A DNA stretch of 64,000 nt from Ctenosaura bakeri (lineage: Eukaryota; Chordata; Lepidosauria; Squamata; Iguanidae), in contig CAOLHI010001008.1 of the NCBI GenBank assembly GCA_948474755.1, positions 496,001 to 560,000 on the forward strand, in the 5' to 3' direction. The position numbers and the translations under genes are program-made. The notes below the pieces were generated by a model that was given only the letters and a program-made list of their open reading frames with translations, was not told the origin of the DNA and did no database searches. This document shows, piece by piece, positions 47,801-58,879 of this stretch; the stretch's first letter is position 1, and every line of letters begins with the position of its first letter.

Positions 47801-48002
47801 AATTCAAATTGACCCAATGGGTTAATGGAGACATGAGAAACCAAAAATTAGGTCAATTCAATTGATTCACTGGGTCTCCTCCAGTTAAATGGATCTATAT
47901 TGGTTGGGATTTGCTATACATACAATGGAGGAACATCATTTTGTCCTTTGCTTCAGGCAGCACAGTGTCTTTGACCTCCCCGTGAAGGAGAAGAAATCTG
48001 GA
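44818..48002. other. long unique interval, no gene seen
   Basis: About 3.2 kb with no recognised dispersed repeat apart from a possible L2-like tail near 47120-47300 (AGCTATTGTAAGCC followed by GATGATGATATATCATC). The stretch 46120-46480 is complex, non-repetitive sequence. Small open frames lack domains. Confidence 0.45.
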
Positions 48003-48228
48003 ACCATAGAATCATAGAGTTGGAAGAAACTGCAATGGCCATGGAGTTCAACCCCCTGCCATGCAGGAACACCCACTCAAAGCACCCCCAGCAAATGGCC
48101 ATCCAGCCTCTGTTTAAAAGACTCCAAAGAAGGTTACTTCACCACACTGTGAGGCAGCATGTTCTGCTGTCAAATTGCTCTTACCATTCAGAAGTTACTC
48201 CTGATGTTTAGGCAAAATCTCATCTGAA
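48003..48228 (-). pseudogene. CR1 LINE 3' fragment
   Basis: The plus strand starts ACCATAGAATCATAGAGTTGG, the reversed CR1 3' end, then TTCAACCCCCTGCCATGCAGG, GGCCATCCAGCCTCTGTTTAA and TTCACCACACTGTGAGGCAGC. These follow the same order as in 29718-29930. Only the last 230 bases are present. Confidence 0.88.
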
Positions 48229-49249
48229 TACAGAGTATATATATGCTATCGTTGAACCATAATTCCCACTTGTGATATCATGAAATTACTTAGCAGCAAA
48301 TCCAAATAAGATGAGTTGTGTTTTTCTGGCTTCAGAACTCTGTTTTCCACCCCACCATTCAAGATCCCTTGACTTCTGCAGTGTCAACATACTTTGTTCT
48401 GCAGATATCTGTTCCTTGCCTAATGGTTGCCCTGTTTATTTTCACAAAAGCAGCTGCTGTCTGCAATACATTTACCTTTATCCCCTCTCCCTTTAGGCTG
48501 TTTTACATTTCTCTGTTTACATGCAGATATTTGCAGTGGGGTGTGTGTGAAGGGGACCACTTTGTTTAAATCAATCAGCAAAGTCATTTGCACTTCTGCA
48601 TTACATGAAAAATATTTTCCCCAAAGCCTGAGAGGCTTGACAAGACAGCTAAAAAGATTAAAGTGTTAAACCTTTCTGTGTAGGTGGGTGGTGGTGAGGA
48701 CAAGAAAAAGGGGTTGTAAGTTTCCAAAATGTCAATGAGAAAATGTTTTGGGACCGTCTCTAATCCAAAGCAGATCCCTTCAGGCCAGTGGAGAATTGGC
48801 ACGGATAGAATTACCGCTTCTTTTTAAACTCCACTTGAATGTACATTAGTCATGCATAAAATAATTTCATTTGAATATTGCTTCTCCAAGATAAATATGC
48901 TGGCTGGGTAGACACATCCCGGTGGGCATTGATTTTGTTTGGGATATACAGTTCAGGCTGGCTTCTAAGCTGATCCCAGAGGTCATTGCTGAGAAGTTGT
49001 TTGTCTCTCATCACAGATAAGAATTAAAACTTAATTAGAATAGTGAGGATGAACCTTCTTATACCTCTTCTATGTTATGAATTTAATCAACCAAAGGTGT
49101 CTGGTGGATCTACCACTGCAGAAGCAGCAAATCCATTGTTGGCTTTACTTCTGCTCATCCCATAGATGCTCCAAACTGTACAGGAGCTCTCCCAGTAGTG
49201 GACTCTTTCCTTTCAGAGGTTCACCACCAGTAGAGTTACTGTACAACAA
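48229..49249. other. unique sequence, no gene seen
   Basis: No repeat was recognised. The stretch 48780-49060 is AT-rich and complex. Confidence 0.45.
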
Positions 49250-49701
49250 GGCCATTTCCACATGGGCTTTTTAACACAGGGCAGAGCATCCTCCAGGGAT
49301 GACGTCTGCACCTGGGAGCAGACTGGGTGGGACCTACTTAATGTAGATCCGCACCCTATCCTGCTCCAGAATGACCCCAAGTGGTCTTCCAGTGTGCTTT
49401 TGAGAGACTGCTAAAAACAGGTCTGGAGCATGGAGCGCACCACTGCGGGCCTGCTCCCATATGCAGATTCACAGGCTCACGTTAGTGCGAGCCTGTGATC
49501 TGCTGGGAGCGGACTTTAGGCTGGCGAGTTTCAGCAGTTGGTCAAGACTCTCGACCAACCAGAAGTCACCATTTTCGTCCCCAGAGCAGTGCAGAGCAGC
49601 AGCCACGCACTGCTCCGGAGAAGCGTGGACCGGACCGGGGAGTCCAAAAGTCCAGTGAGTAGCATCACGGGGTGATTCCCTCACCCCGTGCGGAAATGGC
49701 C
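49250..49701. mobile_element. Long CpG-rich Harbinger-like element, subfamily B
   Basis: 452 bp with ends GGCCATTTCCACATGGGC and CCGTGCGGAAATGGCC. The flanking trinucleotides (CAA and TTG) do not match, so its target duplication is lost or changed. The interior shares a block with 14429-14905 (AGTCACCATTTTCGTCCCC against AAGCCACCATTTTGGGTGCC). Near the right end CCAGTGAGT replaces the CAGGTAAGT of the other copy. No coding capacity. Confidence 0.82.
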
Positions 49702-49782
49702 TTGGAGTAACAGAAAAAGGAACAGCTGTAGAAGTAACCACCAGCCACCTCTCAGCACTGTGTTATGTTATGGCAAGATTTT

Positions 49783-49973
49783 GTTGCTGTTGTGTACCTT
49801 CAAGTTGTTTCCAACTTATGGTGACCCTAAGATGAACATATCACAGGATTTTCTGGGACTCAGAGTATGTGATGCAACTAATGTCACCCAGTGGATTTCC
49901 ATGGTCAAGTAGGTAATTGAACTCTGGCCTCCTGGGTCACAATCTAATGCTCAAACCACTATACCACCCTGGA
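49783..49973 (-). mobile_element. Sauria-type tRNA-derived SINE
   Basis: Reversed tail TTGTGTACCTTCAAGTTG and TTATGGTGACCCTAAG, then GGATTTTCTGGGACTCAGAG and reversed head AATTGAACTCTGGCCTCC and CAAACCACTATACCACCC. Confidence 0.86.
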
Positions 49974-50578
49974 TCCCTTATAGCTAGGTTACACTGCTCC
50001 AAAGGAAGATGTGAAGCTGTCTTTGAAGACTGCAGCATAATTTAATGGGTCAAAAGAAGGGGAAGTGACAGCCATTCCATTCCGTCCTCCCCATTCTATT
50101 TCACTGTTGTTCCAGTTTCATTGTCTCCTGCCTTGTTTTGTGTACAGTTTCTGATCTCATGTTAATTGTGTTTAAAGCAGTGATTCTTTTTAAACTAGCA
50201 CATGTTAAGAACATGAAATGATCACAAGATCAGTACATTAATTAATTCTTCATTTCAATAAGCAGCCTCCTCTGCATGGACATCAATGAAACTAGGAGAT
50301 GAATAATATGTGAATAGGTCTGATTTCAGAAAATACTGGTTTTAAAACCATTTTTTTTTATTCCAGAGCTGTAAAGTAGGGATGTACATTGATCCCAGAT
50401 TCAGTTCAGACTCTGAAAAGGCCTCCCGTGATCCCACGATTCTGAATAATTGTTGGACAGTCCCTAAGATTCCACTTTTGGACAAGGTTCTGGAACTTCA
50501 GGGGTTTCTGGTTGAGACAGATTATCTAGATCCATTTTAATCTGCTTTCAAGCCTTATGTGATGGAGATAATTTTGGT
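49974..50578. other. unique sequence, no gene seen
   Basis: No recognised repeat or coding sequence. Confidence 0.4.
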
Positions 50579-51235
50579 TATGGAATCATAGGGGTGAAAG
50601 GGGCTTCAAGGGCCATCAAGTTCAATCCTATGCTCAGATGAGGGCAGCATCTCCAGCTAAAGTGTCACCAGCAGGTAGCTCTCTAACCTCATTTTTAAGA
50701 CTTCCAGACCAACTCTCTAGGCAATAGGTTCAATTCCTGTTAAGAAGTTCTGTTTAATGTTCAATTCAAATCTACCCCTCTGTAATTTAAAATCATTAGA
50801 CTCAATGATTTTAAGGGCAGCAGAAAACAGGTTTGCCCACTTCTCTCAGTGCTATCCCTTGAAGTATTTGAAGAGTGCAATCATATAACCCCTCAGTCTT
50901 TTTTTGACCAAGCTGAACATGCCCAGCTCTTTCAGTCTTCCCTCATATGTTTTGTTCTTATCATCCTTGCTGCCCTTTCCTGAACTTTCTTCAACTTGTC
51001 CATGACCATCTTAAAAGTCCAGATCAGGCCTGACCTGCACAAAATATAGTGGGAATGTGAATTCCAGCAACTTGGAAACTATGCATCTATTAATACAGGC
51101 TAAAACAGCATTTACCTACTCTGCTGCAGCATCACACTACTGGCTCATATTCAACTTATGGTCAATAATGATTCCAAGATTCCTTTTGCATGTAGTACAA
51201 GCCCTACCTGAAGGACCATGATTACTACCCTCATT
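50579..51235 (-). pseudogene. CR1 LINE 3' fragment, decayed
   Basis: The plus strand begins TATGGAATCATAGGGGTG and CATCAAGTTCAATCC (reversed CR1 end). It continues through GAAGTATTTGAAGAGTGCAATC, AGCTGAACATGCCCAGCTC, CAACTTGTCCATGACC and ATCACACTACTGGCTCATATTC, matching in order the region 29718-30360. Many stops and indels. Confidence 0.85.
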
Positions 51236-51410
51236 CTTTAAAGATAAATGATTAATAAATTTACTAACTGCTTCCTTAAAGAAACAGTCAGGCTATAGAC
51301 CAAATGGAGGAATCTCATAGCACCATATCCATTCCTTAGCTGGCTAGTAATAACGTGCTCAAAATTTAAAGAATCTCTCTGCAAGGCAGTTCTCAAAAAT
51401 TGGAAAATAT

Positions 51411-52540
51411 ATGACAAGTATAGAGGAAGATTTCTACATAGGGAATAGAAAATTAACAGCTGAGCAAATCTCTCAGAAGCTGATAGGTACTGAAAAATCA
51501 TGCTTTAGGTTAATACAAGCTCACACATCAGCAAACACAACATATCAGGATGAAGGTGGCCTCAGATTAACTATTAATTTTGAAGGCTACTGTATCAGTC
51601 TTACCAGTATCATTAGAGGTTTAGCCTCTAAACTTTATGTTCTACTGATAGAAGACCAGTATAAAGGCCATGGTATAAAGGTTGCTAAACAGCAGTATAA
51701 AGGTTGCTAAACAGCAACCAGTTTAGCATTTCAAGCTGACTTAAATACCCAAATAGCTGAGAAGGACTAGAAAAGCATAGGGGCTGAGTATGCATTTAAA
51801 ATGTATATGAAACTACGTATAGATGTTACCTAACAACAGTAAAATTATCTCACATTAATACAACTTCCCTCCTCCCTTGTACTGGTGAGGACGCAACCAG
51901 AAAACTCACACTTTTACATTTATGGCTCACACACCACACTATATAGGGCACCTCTGGCACCTAAGACTAAACCACATGAGCCCGATTGCTAGACAACACA
52001 TAGTATATGGCATCAGACTTTCGTTATGGTTCCTCTTTGTAGGGGAAAAAAATATTAAGAGTCTTAATCATAAACTTGTTTTTTCTCTGGCTGTCCCTAA
52101 CAAGATGAATGGTGGTTAAACGCTGGAAGTATGAAGAGAAAATAGACATGTTTATGTGGTGGAGAAAAATATGGGACCTGGTTCTGAATGAAAAACTAAC
52201 AGAAAGTAACAGGGCACTAAGAGGACAAAAACAGGAGAGATTTATTGAAACATGTATGCCATTTATTGAGTTGAGACCTGGATCAAAAAGAGCAGGCCCA
52301 TGTGGATCACACTGGGCAGTTCTGGATAAAATTGCTAGAGCACCTTCAGCCCTGAAGGAAGGGCAGGGAAATCCACATACTGAGAAACGAAAACAAAGCA
52401 CATCATTACTACTGCAAAATAAAAACACTGTTCGACACAACAAGCTTTGTGTATCACATCGATAGTATCCTTAATGTACTTATGGATGTCTGTACCTCCG
52501 GTGCTGTATTATAAATAAAAATATTTAATAGAAAGCGGCA
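51411..52540 (+). pseudogene. Possible L1-like LINE ORF2 C-terminal remnant
   Basis: Several plus-strand frames follow each other. The first (51411-51710) reads MTSIEEDFYIGNRKLTAEQ. A later one (52109-52465) includes WWRKIWDLVLNEKLTES and QERFIETCMPFIEL, which resembles the C-terminal pattern of L1-type ORF2. AATAAA signals and an A-rich tail lie at about 52500-52540. Stops and a 21-base tandem duplication (51673-51716) interrupt it. I am not certain of the family: a different retroelement or host retrocopy is possible. Confidence 0.35.
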
Positions 52541-53352
52541 CACCTAAATATTAGTGAGTTATAGTGCCTGAAAACCACTTTAACACCATTTTAATAATGA
52601 AGCTTGTTGGCAGTAAAGTTAATGAAGTAATATAATATTGATTGGACCATGCTGAAGCATAACTGAATTTCCAGAAATGAACTGTATTGAAGCATTATTG
52701 CCTTCTGGTTCAGTTCCATTTGGGAAGTGTGAATTAATTAAGTTCCCATTAAATCTGAAAGGGGACATATTTCCCTTCATCCTTATTCCCAAGGCCAATC
52801 ATGCCTGGATAGAACATACATAGCGATCTTTTACCAAGCAGCTAAGTCCTTGGTTGGATTGTAGACAATAGCACACATCCATCAGTATTCCTTCCTTTGG
52901 TTAAGGAAGTGCTTCAGTCTCTTGCAAACAGATGCCATCTCAGGCCCTGCATACACTGCATCCTGTGTGCATAAATTCACGCTGCTTGCCTTTGCTGATC
53001 ATAAGGTGATTCAGATGTAATTACACAGCCCGTAGCAACCTGCATCTTTGATTAAAGCCTCCTGGTTAGAAGTGTTTGGATTTTTATTACTGACTCCCCG
53101 GTTGTTCTAACTGATTGAATAGAAATGCAGGCCATAAAGCATTTTCTGGTTTCTCAAACTAATTTTGATAGCCAGGTCATCTAGGAAGCAACAGCTGGAA
53201 ATTAAAGGTATAGGGAATGGAGTGAGGTGAAGCATTCAGAATAGCAGTTTTATTTAAAAAAGAAAAACTAAGTATTAGTTAACGTTTCATACACTTTTGT
53301 GTGTTTTCACTCTTTATCTGATGGTTTCTCCTTTCTTCTCACACTGTTATTT
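52541..53352. other. unique sequence, no gene seen
   Basis: No repeat was recognised. The part from 52850 to 53200 is complex, non-repetitive sequence. Confidence 0.4.
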
Positions 53353-53561
53353 TCCAGATCCTGTCTGATCTTGGAAGCAAAACAGGGTCAGCTCTGGTTA
53401 GTACTTGGAAGAGGGACCTCTAATCAATACCAGGTGTCGTTGGCTATATTTCAGAAAAAGGAACTGGCAAAACCACCTCTGAATATTCCTTTCTTAAGAA
53501 AACCCTATGAAATTCATGGGATCACCATAAGTCAACAGGTGACCTGAAGGCACCTACACCC
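53353..53561 (+). mobile_element. 5S-Sauria SINE (5S rRNA-derived head)
   Basis: The head GATCCTGTCTGATCTTGG, AAACAGGGTCAGCTCTGG and TTAGTACTTGGAAGAGGGAC corresponds to the 3' half of 5S ribosomal RNA (GATCTCGTCTGATCTCGGAAG...GGTTAGTACTTGGATGGGAGAC). It is followed by the Sauria body (GGAACTGGCAAAACCACCTC, TTAAGAAAACCCTATG) and tail (ATCACCATAAGTCAACAGGT, CTGAAGGCACCTACACC). The first part of the 5S region, with the internal promoter's start, is missing. Confidence 0.92.
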
Positions 53562-54134
53562 AAATTTTCTGTTCTCCTGAAAATCCAAAAGAGAATTCAA
53601 GTGGGAAAACAAACAGACAAACAAACAATATTTCTGAATGTGTATAACATTTTAGAGCATCCAAAGTCTTCATATATATTCCAGGTCAGTTCAAGGCATT
53701 TTACTGCTTGAGGCAGAAGAGTAATGTTGCCAATCACTTCCAGAGTCCAGATGCACAACAGAGTAAGCTAAGTCAAGTCATATTGATACCTGAAAATCTC
53801 ACAAGAACTTCTCATTCTTACTGGCAGTAAAAAATACAACAGTCATAATAAATCAGGTAAATAATAACTTGCTGCCCTTTCATGACATGACTAAAAATCT
53901 GCTGCTCAGAGCAGGCCACCCCACTATGCCCTATGATAGAGCTAGACCCATATATATTGGCCAGGAAATGGTTAGTGAGATATGGAAGCATAAACCATGC
54001 TGTTCATGCTGGGTGTTTGTGGTGGATAACACACAACAGTCATATCCAGCTTATGACAGCTGAAGCAAAATTCCATATGTGGAACCATAGCACATGTAGC
54101 TGTGCACTGATGCTCAGAGTGAGTGGTACAATTA
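53562..54134. other. unique sequence, no gene seen
   Basis: No repeat was recognised apart from a short (ACAA)n-like run near 53610. Confidence 0.4.
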
Positions 54135-54230
54135 CAGTGGGCCCACCATATCTGTTATAGGTTAGTTCCAAGACCACTCACATGTACAAAAAAAAACACA
54201 ACCGTATATGCTTAAGTCAGCCTCACAAGA
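54135..54230 (+). mobile_element. Tigger-like DNA transposon 5' fragment
   Basis: Begins CAGTGGGCCCACCATATC immediately after TA, as expected for a TcMar insertion. It continues TTAGTTCCAAGACCACTC and a decayed ATATGCTTAAGTCAG, the order seen in Tigger-type termini. The matching right end was not located. Confidence 0.6.
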
Positions 54231-55554
54231 CTCCCCAGAGACAAGGGAGCCCAAAGAATCCAGCATGCCTGGTAAGCCAATTGCAGCTTCTTGTTATATC
54301 CTACCTCACTGCTGGGAGAGGGCTGGGCATGTCATTGCTCAGAGTTTGGCTCTTCAGCACCTTGGAAATCTTTCTGGGTCAGGGAGAGCTCTTTGGCTTC
54401 AAAGGTAGATTTTTGCAGGTAGCATCAGGAGCTCTATTGTCACAGCTACATCTCCAAATTCAAGATCTCACCTCACATGATTTTCTGTGCAGGGAAAAAA
54501 AAAAAACTTTCCAGACAATTTCAGACACTTGCATAAAGCAAGAATACTGTGCAAAAGTATTGTGGGTTTCTTTTCCACAAGGGACAAGAAATGCTTATGC
54601 AAATAAAAACTTAGAAAGTGGCCAGAGATCATAATATACCACTAGATCTCTTACTGTCCACAAGTAGTCAGTGATCCATCTGAAAGCAGATGTCAGGAAG
54701 GGTTGTATGTACAGATTGGAGGACAGCTGGGGCTGTCAGCGAGGTGGGAAGCGTCTCTCAGTATTTTGGCAAGATTCCTAGTCCCAGATGGCCAGTCCCA
54801 TCACTCACTTCCTTATCCTGTCTTTCCACTTAGAATATACGTAAGTTGACATTCATAATCCTGGGAGGATATTGACTGGGAATAGATATCAATGTGTATG
54901 TGTTTCATTACCTTTGTAAAATGGGTCCTTTTCTTCTCCTGCTGGGTTCAAAACTGGCTCATTATAATGAATGTTTGTGCTGGGCAGAAGTGTCCTGCTT
55001 CTACATCTGCCATTAATAACAATTCATACATCTCCAGCTTTTGGCTACACACAATGGACAATGACAAGGGATTGATGGTTTCTGGTACAGCCAGACAGCT
55101 GGTGCACTCAGTCAGTTGGGGAACCTTTTTTTGAAACAATTCAGTGCATTTTTGCCTTCATTTAGGAAATAATTGTAGCCAATGCAAATATGAGCAGCTG
55201 TTGAAATTCTGTTACATCCAGGATCTTGGAAGGAATGAACCTTTTTGGTTGGAATAAGAAAAAAAGTAGCAGCAGGAGATCATAAGGATCTTATAACACT
55301 GACTCCTTCATGGCTTTTAGGTGATCCAGAGCTTTCAGATTTTAAGAGAATGTTGGCCATGGCCAACTTTCATAAGTGGGGAGGATTCAGCTTGATTTTG
55401 TATTCAGTTAAGTGTTGTATTTTGAAGGTGTTACTATACCCAATGGCTGTCAGGATTCAAGCTGGGGACCTTATGTCTGTGTGCAGTTTCTACACTCAAT
55501 GAGTGTCAGAGCTGTGAGTCAGAACAGCTGCCTCAACAGACAGGTTAGGTCACA
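54231..55554. other. unique sequence, no gene seen
   Basis: The 150-codon open frame at 54182-54634 begins inside the Tigger-like fragment and shows no recognised domain. I regard it as chance. No other repeat was recognised. Confidence 0.4.
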
Positions 55555-56175
55555 AAACCCAAATACAAATCAGGTATAGGATGGAAAATACTCGGCTTAG
55601 CAATAATACACATGAACAGGATGTTAGAATTACTGTTGATCACAAGTTGGACATGGCCCAACAGTGTGGTGCTTTGACAAAGAAGGCAAACAATATTTTA
55701 GCCTGTGATTAATAGAACCCTAGTTTCCAAGTCAAAGTAAGAAATAGCAACTATATATGCTATGTTAGGCCTCATATGGAATACTGCATACTGGGCACCT
55801 CATTTAAAAAGGGTATAGTCAAGCGGGGGCAGGTTCAGAGAAGGGCAACAAGGATGATGAGAGGTATGGAGAACAAAACGTATGAGGAAAAGTTGAAGGA
55901 GCTAGGCATGTTCTGCTTGAGAAAACTTAGGGGAGATATGATTGCACTCTTCAACTACCTCAAGGGCTATCAGAGTGAGGACAGTTCAGACTTGTTCTCT
56001 GCTACCCCAGAGCATAGGAGCGGGTCTAATGATTTTAGGTGACAAGAGAGTAGATTTTGTTTGAATATTAGATAGAGCTTCCTCACAGTAAGAGCTGTTT
56101 GACAATAGTCTCTTTCCCTGGACATCTTCAAAACAAGGCTTCTGGGGATATTTCATCTGGAGCTCCTTCATTGAT
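55555..56175 (+). pseudogene. CR1 LINE 3' fragment, decayed
   Basis: It includes VTVDHKLDMAQQ-like coding (ACTGTTGATCACAAGTTGG) and then a readable frame at 55776-56042 with EYCILGTSFKK, QVQRRATRMMRGM, YEEKLKELGMFCL and GDMIALFNYLKGY. These are the CR1 ORF2 C-terminal blocks seen intact at 29789-30418. The end of the element (TTCTATGA) is missing. Confidence 0.87.
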
Positions 56176-56257
56176 CAGGGGATTTTATTTAAAAAAAGTT
56201 TAAAAGTTTAAAAAGAGTTTTTTAAAAACTCAGGGCCAAGTGAAATCAACACATTTG

Positions 56258-56350
56258 TTGTTCTTAACTGATAGCAGTTTGGCTTTGACTTATAGTGGCC
56301 CATAATCGTGAATCAGAGACCTCCAAACCACTCATGTCTTGCAGATTCAG
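56258..56350 (-). mobile_element. Bov-B LINE 3' remnant
   Basis: TTTGACTTATAGTGGCCCATAA, GAATCAGAGACCTCCAAACC and CTTGCAGATTCAG on the plus strand form the reversed 3' end of a Bov-B LINE. They contain the segment that the Sauria SINE tails imitate but extend beyond it, so this is not a SINE copy. Confidence 0.62.
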
Positions 56351-56993
56351 AGATGTACAATCAGCATAGCCTCTTACCTCACAGAAGCAAGTAATGCCAC
56401 TGAAAAGTTAGCGCCATCAAGAGGAAATCAACACATACTCTTCAACATTTCACAGATAAAACCTTGGACCCAAGTGGCCAATCAACATCAGAATGTGGTT
56501 AAGATGGCAAAAGTTATTAACAGGGACAACACACAAGCCAAAATAGGCTACAGCTGTTTTCTTTTGCCTGAGCCCACTGGGAAGATCAAGATGCTAGCCT
56601 TCCCCTCCTCTCCCATCTGCTGTGTTAAACGAGGGCAAATTTTTTTCCACTTTGAAGCTAGTTCCTAGCAACATAAGTAAGTTAGGGACAAAGGATGAAA
56701 GTGAGAGGAGGAGAGAAAAACTGGCACAATTTAAAAATAGCTAAATGTGAATGAAGATGGTAATGCAAATACTGGCAACCTCAAGGAAGGACTTTTGCAA
56801 TGCACTGTACATTGGATTACCTCTGTACCTAGTTTGAAAACTCCAACTGGTCCAAAATATGGCAGCCAGATTGGTTACAGGTAAAGTGAGGAGTGAGCAT
56901 ATCACGCTGACATTAAAATCAATCCCCTGGCTGCTGATTGGTTTATGGATGATGTACAAAGTGTTGGCTATTACCTTTTAAGCTCTACATGGT

Positions 56994-57565
56994 AAGTGGT
57001 GGACCTGTAAGATAGCAAAGAAATTTTGGAAATAAATTCATGATGAAATCCAAAGAATGTATGATTTTAAGTTTGAGATGAAGCCAGAGTTTTATTTGTG
57101 AAATATGTTGGGGCAAAAAAGAGAAATAAAATGTCATCAGAAGATATTGTTATATATAATAACTGCTGCAAGATTGACATATGCACAATACTGGGGAAAA
57201 AGGGAATATGTAGATATAAAAGAATGGGAACTCAAGGTACTGGATATGGTAGAAACAGAAAAATTAGCACTCTTATTGAAAAATAAACCTATCCAGAACT
57301 TTGAAAGGGAATGGAGAGAAGTATTGGATTGGATAAAGAAATAATATAGAAAGTAACAATGAAAATAAAGAAAGTAATAATGTATAAGATATGTTACAAG
57401 TAGTAATGCATTAATGTAAGATGTACAATGTAATAATGAAAGAATACTGTTATGGCTAAAATATGCATTTATGAAGATAAATCAGCAGATTCAATTGGGG
57501 GAAAGACAGAAGTGGGGAAGGGGTTTTTTATGTTTAATGTAAACTTTAATAAAAAATAAAAATAA
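56994..57565 (+). mobile_element. L1 LINE 3' end, 5'-truncated
   Basis: It begins in the C-terminal part of L1 ORF2 (WWTCKIAKKFWK, then TAARLTYAQYWGKRE and EWREVLDWIKK, stop at 57344), followed by about 220 bases of untranslated sequence and an A-rich tail with AATAAA. Direct repeats flank it: AGCTCTACATGGT (56981-56993) and AGCCCTATATGGT (57566-57578), 11 of 13 identical, as left by target-primed reverse transcription. One stop lies in the upstream part of the frame. Confidence 0.88.
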
Positions 57566-57942
57566 AGCCCTATATGGTTTGGGTCCAAGTTGCCTGCATG
57601 GCCACCTCCTCTCAAACCATCCAGCTCATACACTCAGGTCCTCTCTGGGCCATTTACTTGAACCATTGCAAGGACTAGACTTGCAATGGTCATCCCGAGG
57701 ACCTTTTCATCAGCCACCCCTAGACTGTAGAATGACCTGCTGGAAGAGATTTGACAGTGAAACACATGTCTGAATTTTACAAAGTACTAAAGACTTATTT
57801 TCTCTGACAGGCCTACCCAGTCAATTTTTAACTACCAATTTTAAATTGAGGCATTTTAAATGGTTTTATGTGTCTTTAGTTGTATTTTAATCTATGATGT
57901 ACTCCATCTCAAACCTTGGGGAGAGGCAGGTAAGAAATAAAA

Positions 57943-57987
57943 TAATTGATGATGATGATGATGATGATGATATGGTTGATGATGATG
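57943..57987 (+). repeat. (GAT)n microsatellite at LINE 3' end
   Basis: About thirteen GAT/TGA trinucleotides with one interruption, forming the 3' terminal simple repeat of the L2-like element. Confidence 0.9.
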
Positions 57988-57990
57988 ATT

Positions 57991-58879
57991 TGGGATGACA
58001 GAGGATCAATTGGGATCGTTTCTGTCAAATTGGGATAGTTAGTGGGTATGTTAACAGTCTTGATTATCCTTAACCCAGATAAATCTCCAGTAGGTCCCAT
58101 GTTGCAATGGAAGCCAATTGGAACTCACTGCTCAATCTGAAATCTTACAAAACGACACAATGATACAGGAAATGGACAGGCTCTCTTCCCTTTAAAACAA
58201 GCAAAATAATTCATTCAGAAAGTTGGCACTGGATTATCAACAGGCAAGACTGGGTGGTGATGGAGGTTTACATCTGACACCCATAAAAGCATATGAAATG
58301 AGCAGAACAAGAAAGAAATCAAATCTACTGTACTTTCTTTTGAAAGGGTTTCTCTCCCTTAATCCTTTAACCTAATTTGCAGTTTTTAATCTTATGCACT
58401 GGAAGCAACATGAGAAGGGATGAATATTAAAGGGGAAAATATCATTTGATCTGTGATTGAAAGCTTTTCTCTCATTCTTTCTCCATTTAAAGCCTCAATA
58501 GCAATGCAAAAGGGATAAGCGGATTTCCTTGGTTTAGGCTGCTTTCCCCAACAGATAAATTAACAAGACCTGCTGTGCCTCCTCTGTCTGCTTCTGAAAA
58601 TGAAAGAGTAACTCTGCCAGACTCAGTGAAGTGACACTGATGTAAAAGGTTGTTGTGTGCCGCTTAATGAACATGAAAAACATTCTCCAAACGGATTCCC
58701 AAGCCTTTATTTTGCAAAGCCAATGGTATTATTTAAATGGACAGGAATAATACACCCAAGTGATGTTCCATAACACAAAGGTCTAAAGGGATCTAATAAG
58801 GGGAGGTGTGAGAATAGATTTCTGGAAAAATTCAGAAGCCTGAGGACTGCTTTGTGCTATGAGAAGCAAGGATAGGAAC
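57991..58879. other. unique sequence, no gene seen
   Basis: No dispersed repeat was recognised. From 58300 to 58760 the text is complex and non-repetitive with several ATTA and TAAT motifs. Confidence 0.45.

Larger units (their letters stand above)
56739..57990 (+). pseudogene. L2-like LINE 3' region, split by an L1 insertion
   Basis: The left part (56739-56993) reads ILATSRKDFCNALYIGLPL, KLQLVQNMAARLVTG and KVLAITF. The right part (57579-57990) continues with the KALHGLGP-type region (GTTTGGGTCCAAGTTGCCTG), a later RLWNDLL-like segment, the untranslated tail, and the 3' end CTTGGGGAGAGGCAGGTAAG followed by (GAT)n. The two parts are contiguous once the L1 at 56994-57565 and one target copy are removed. 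Frames carry stops. Confidence 0.8.

Noticed and set aside
53353..53430. A functional 5S rRNA gene
   Set aside because: The first part of the gene, including the internal promoter's A box, is missing, and the sequence continues into a SINE body and tail.
54182..54634. 150-codon plus-strand open frame, one of the longer ones outside LINEs
   Set aside because: It starts inside a Tigger-like fragment's A-rich run, has no recognisable domain, and shows no splice or polyadenylation context.
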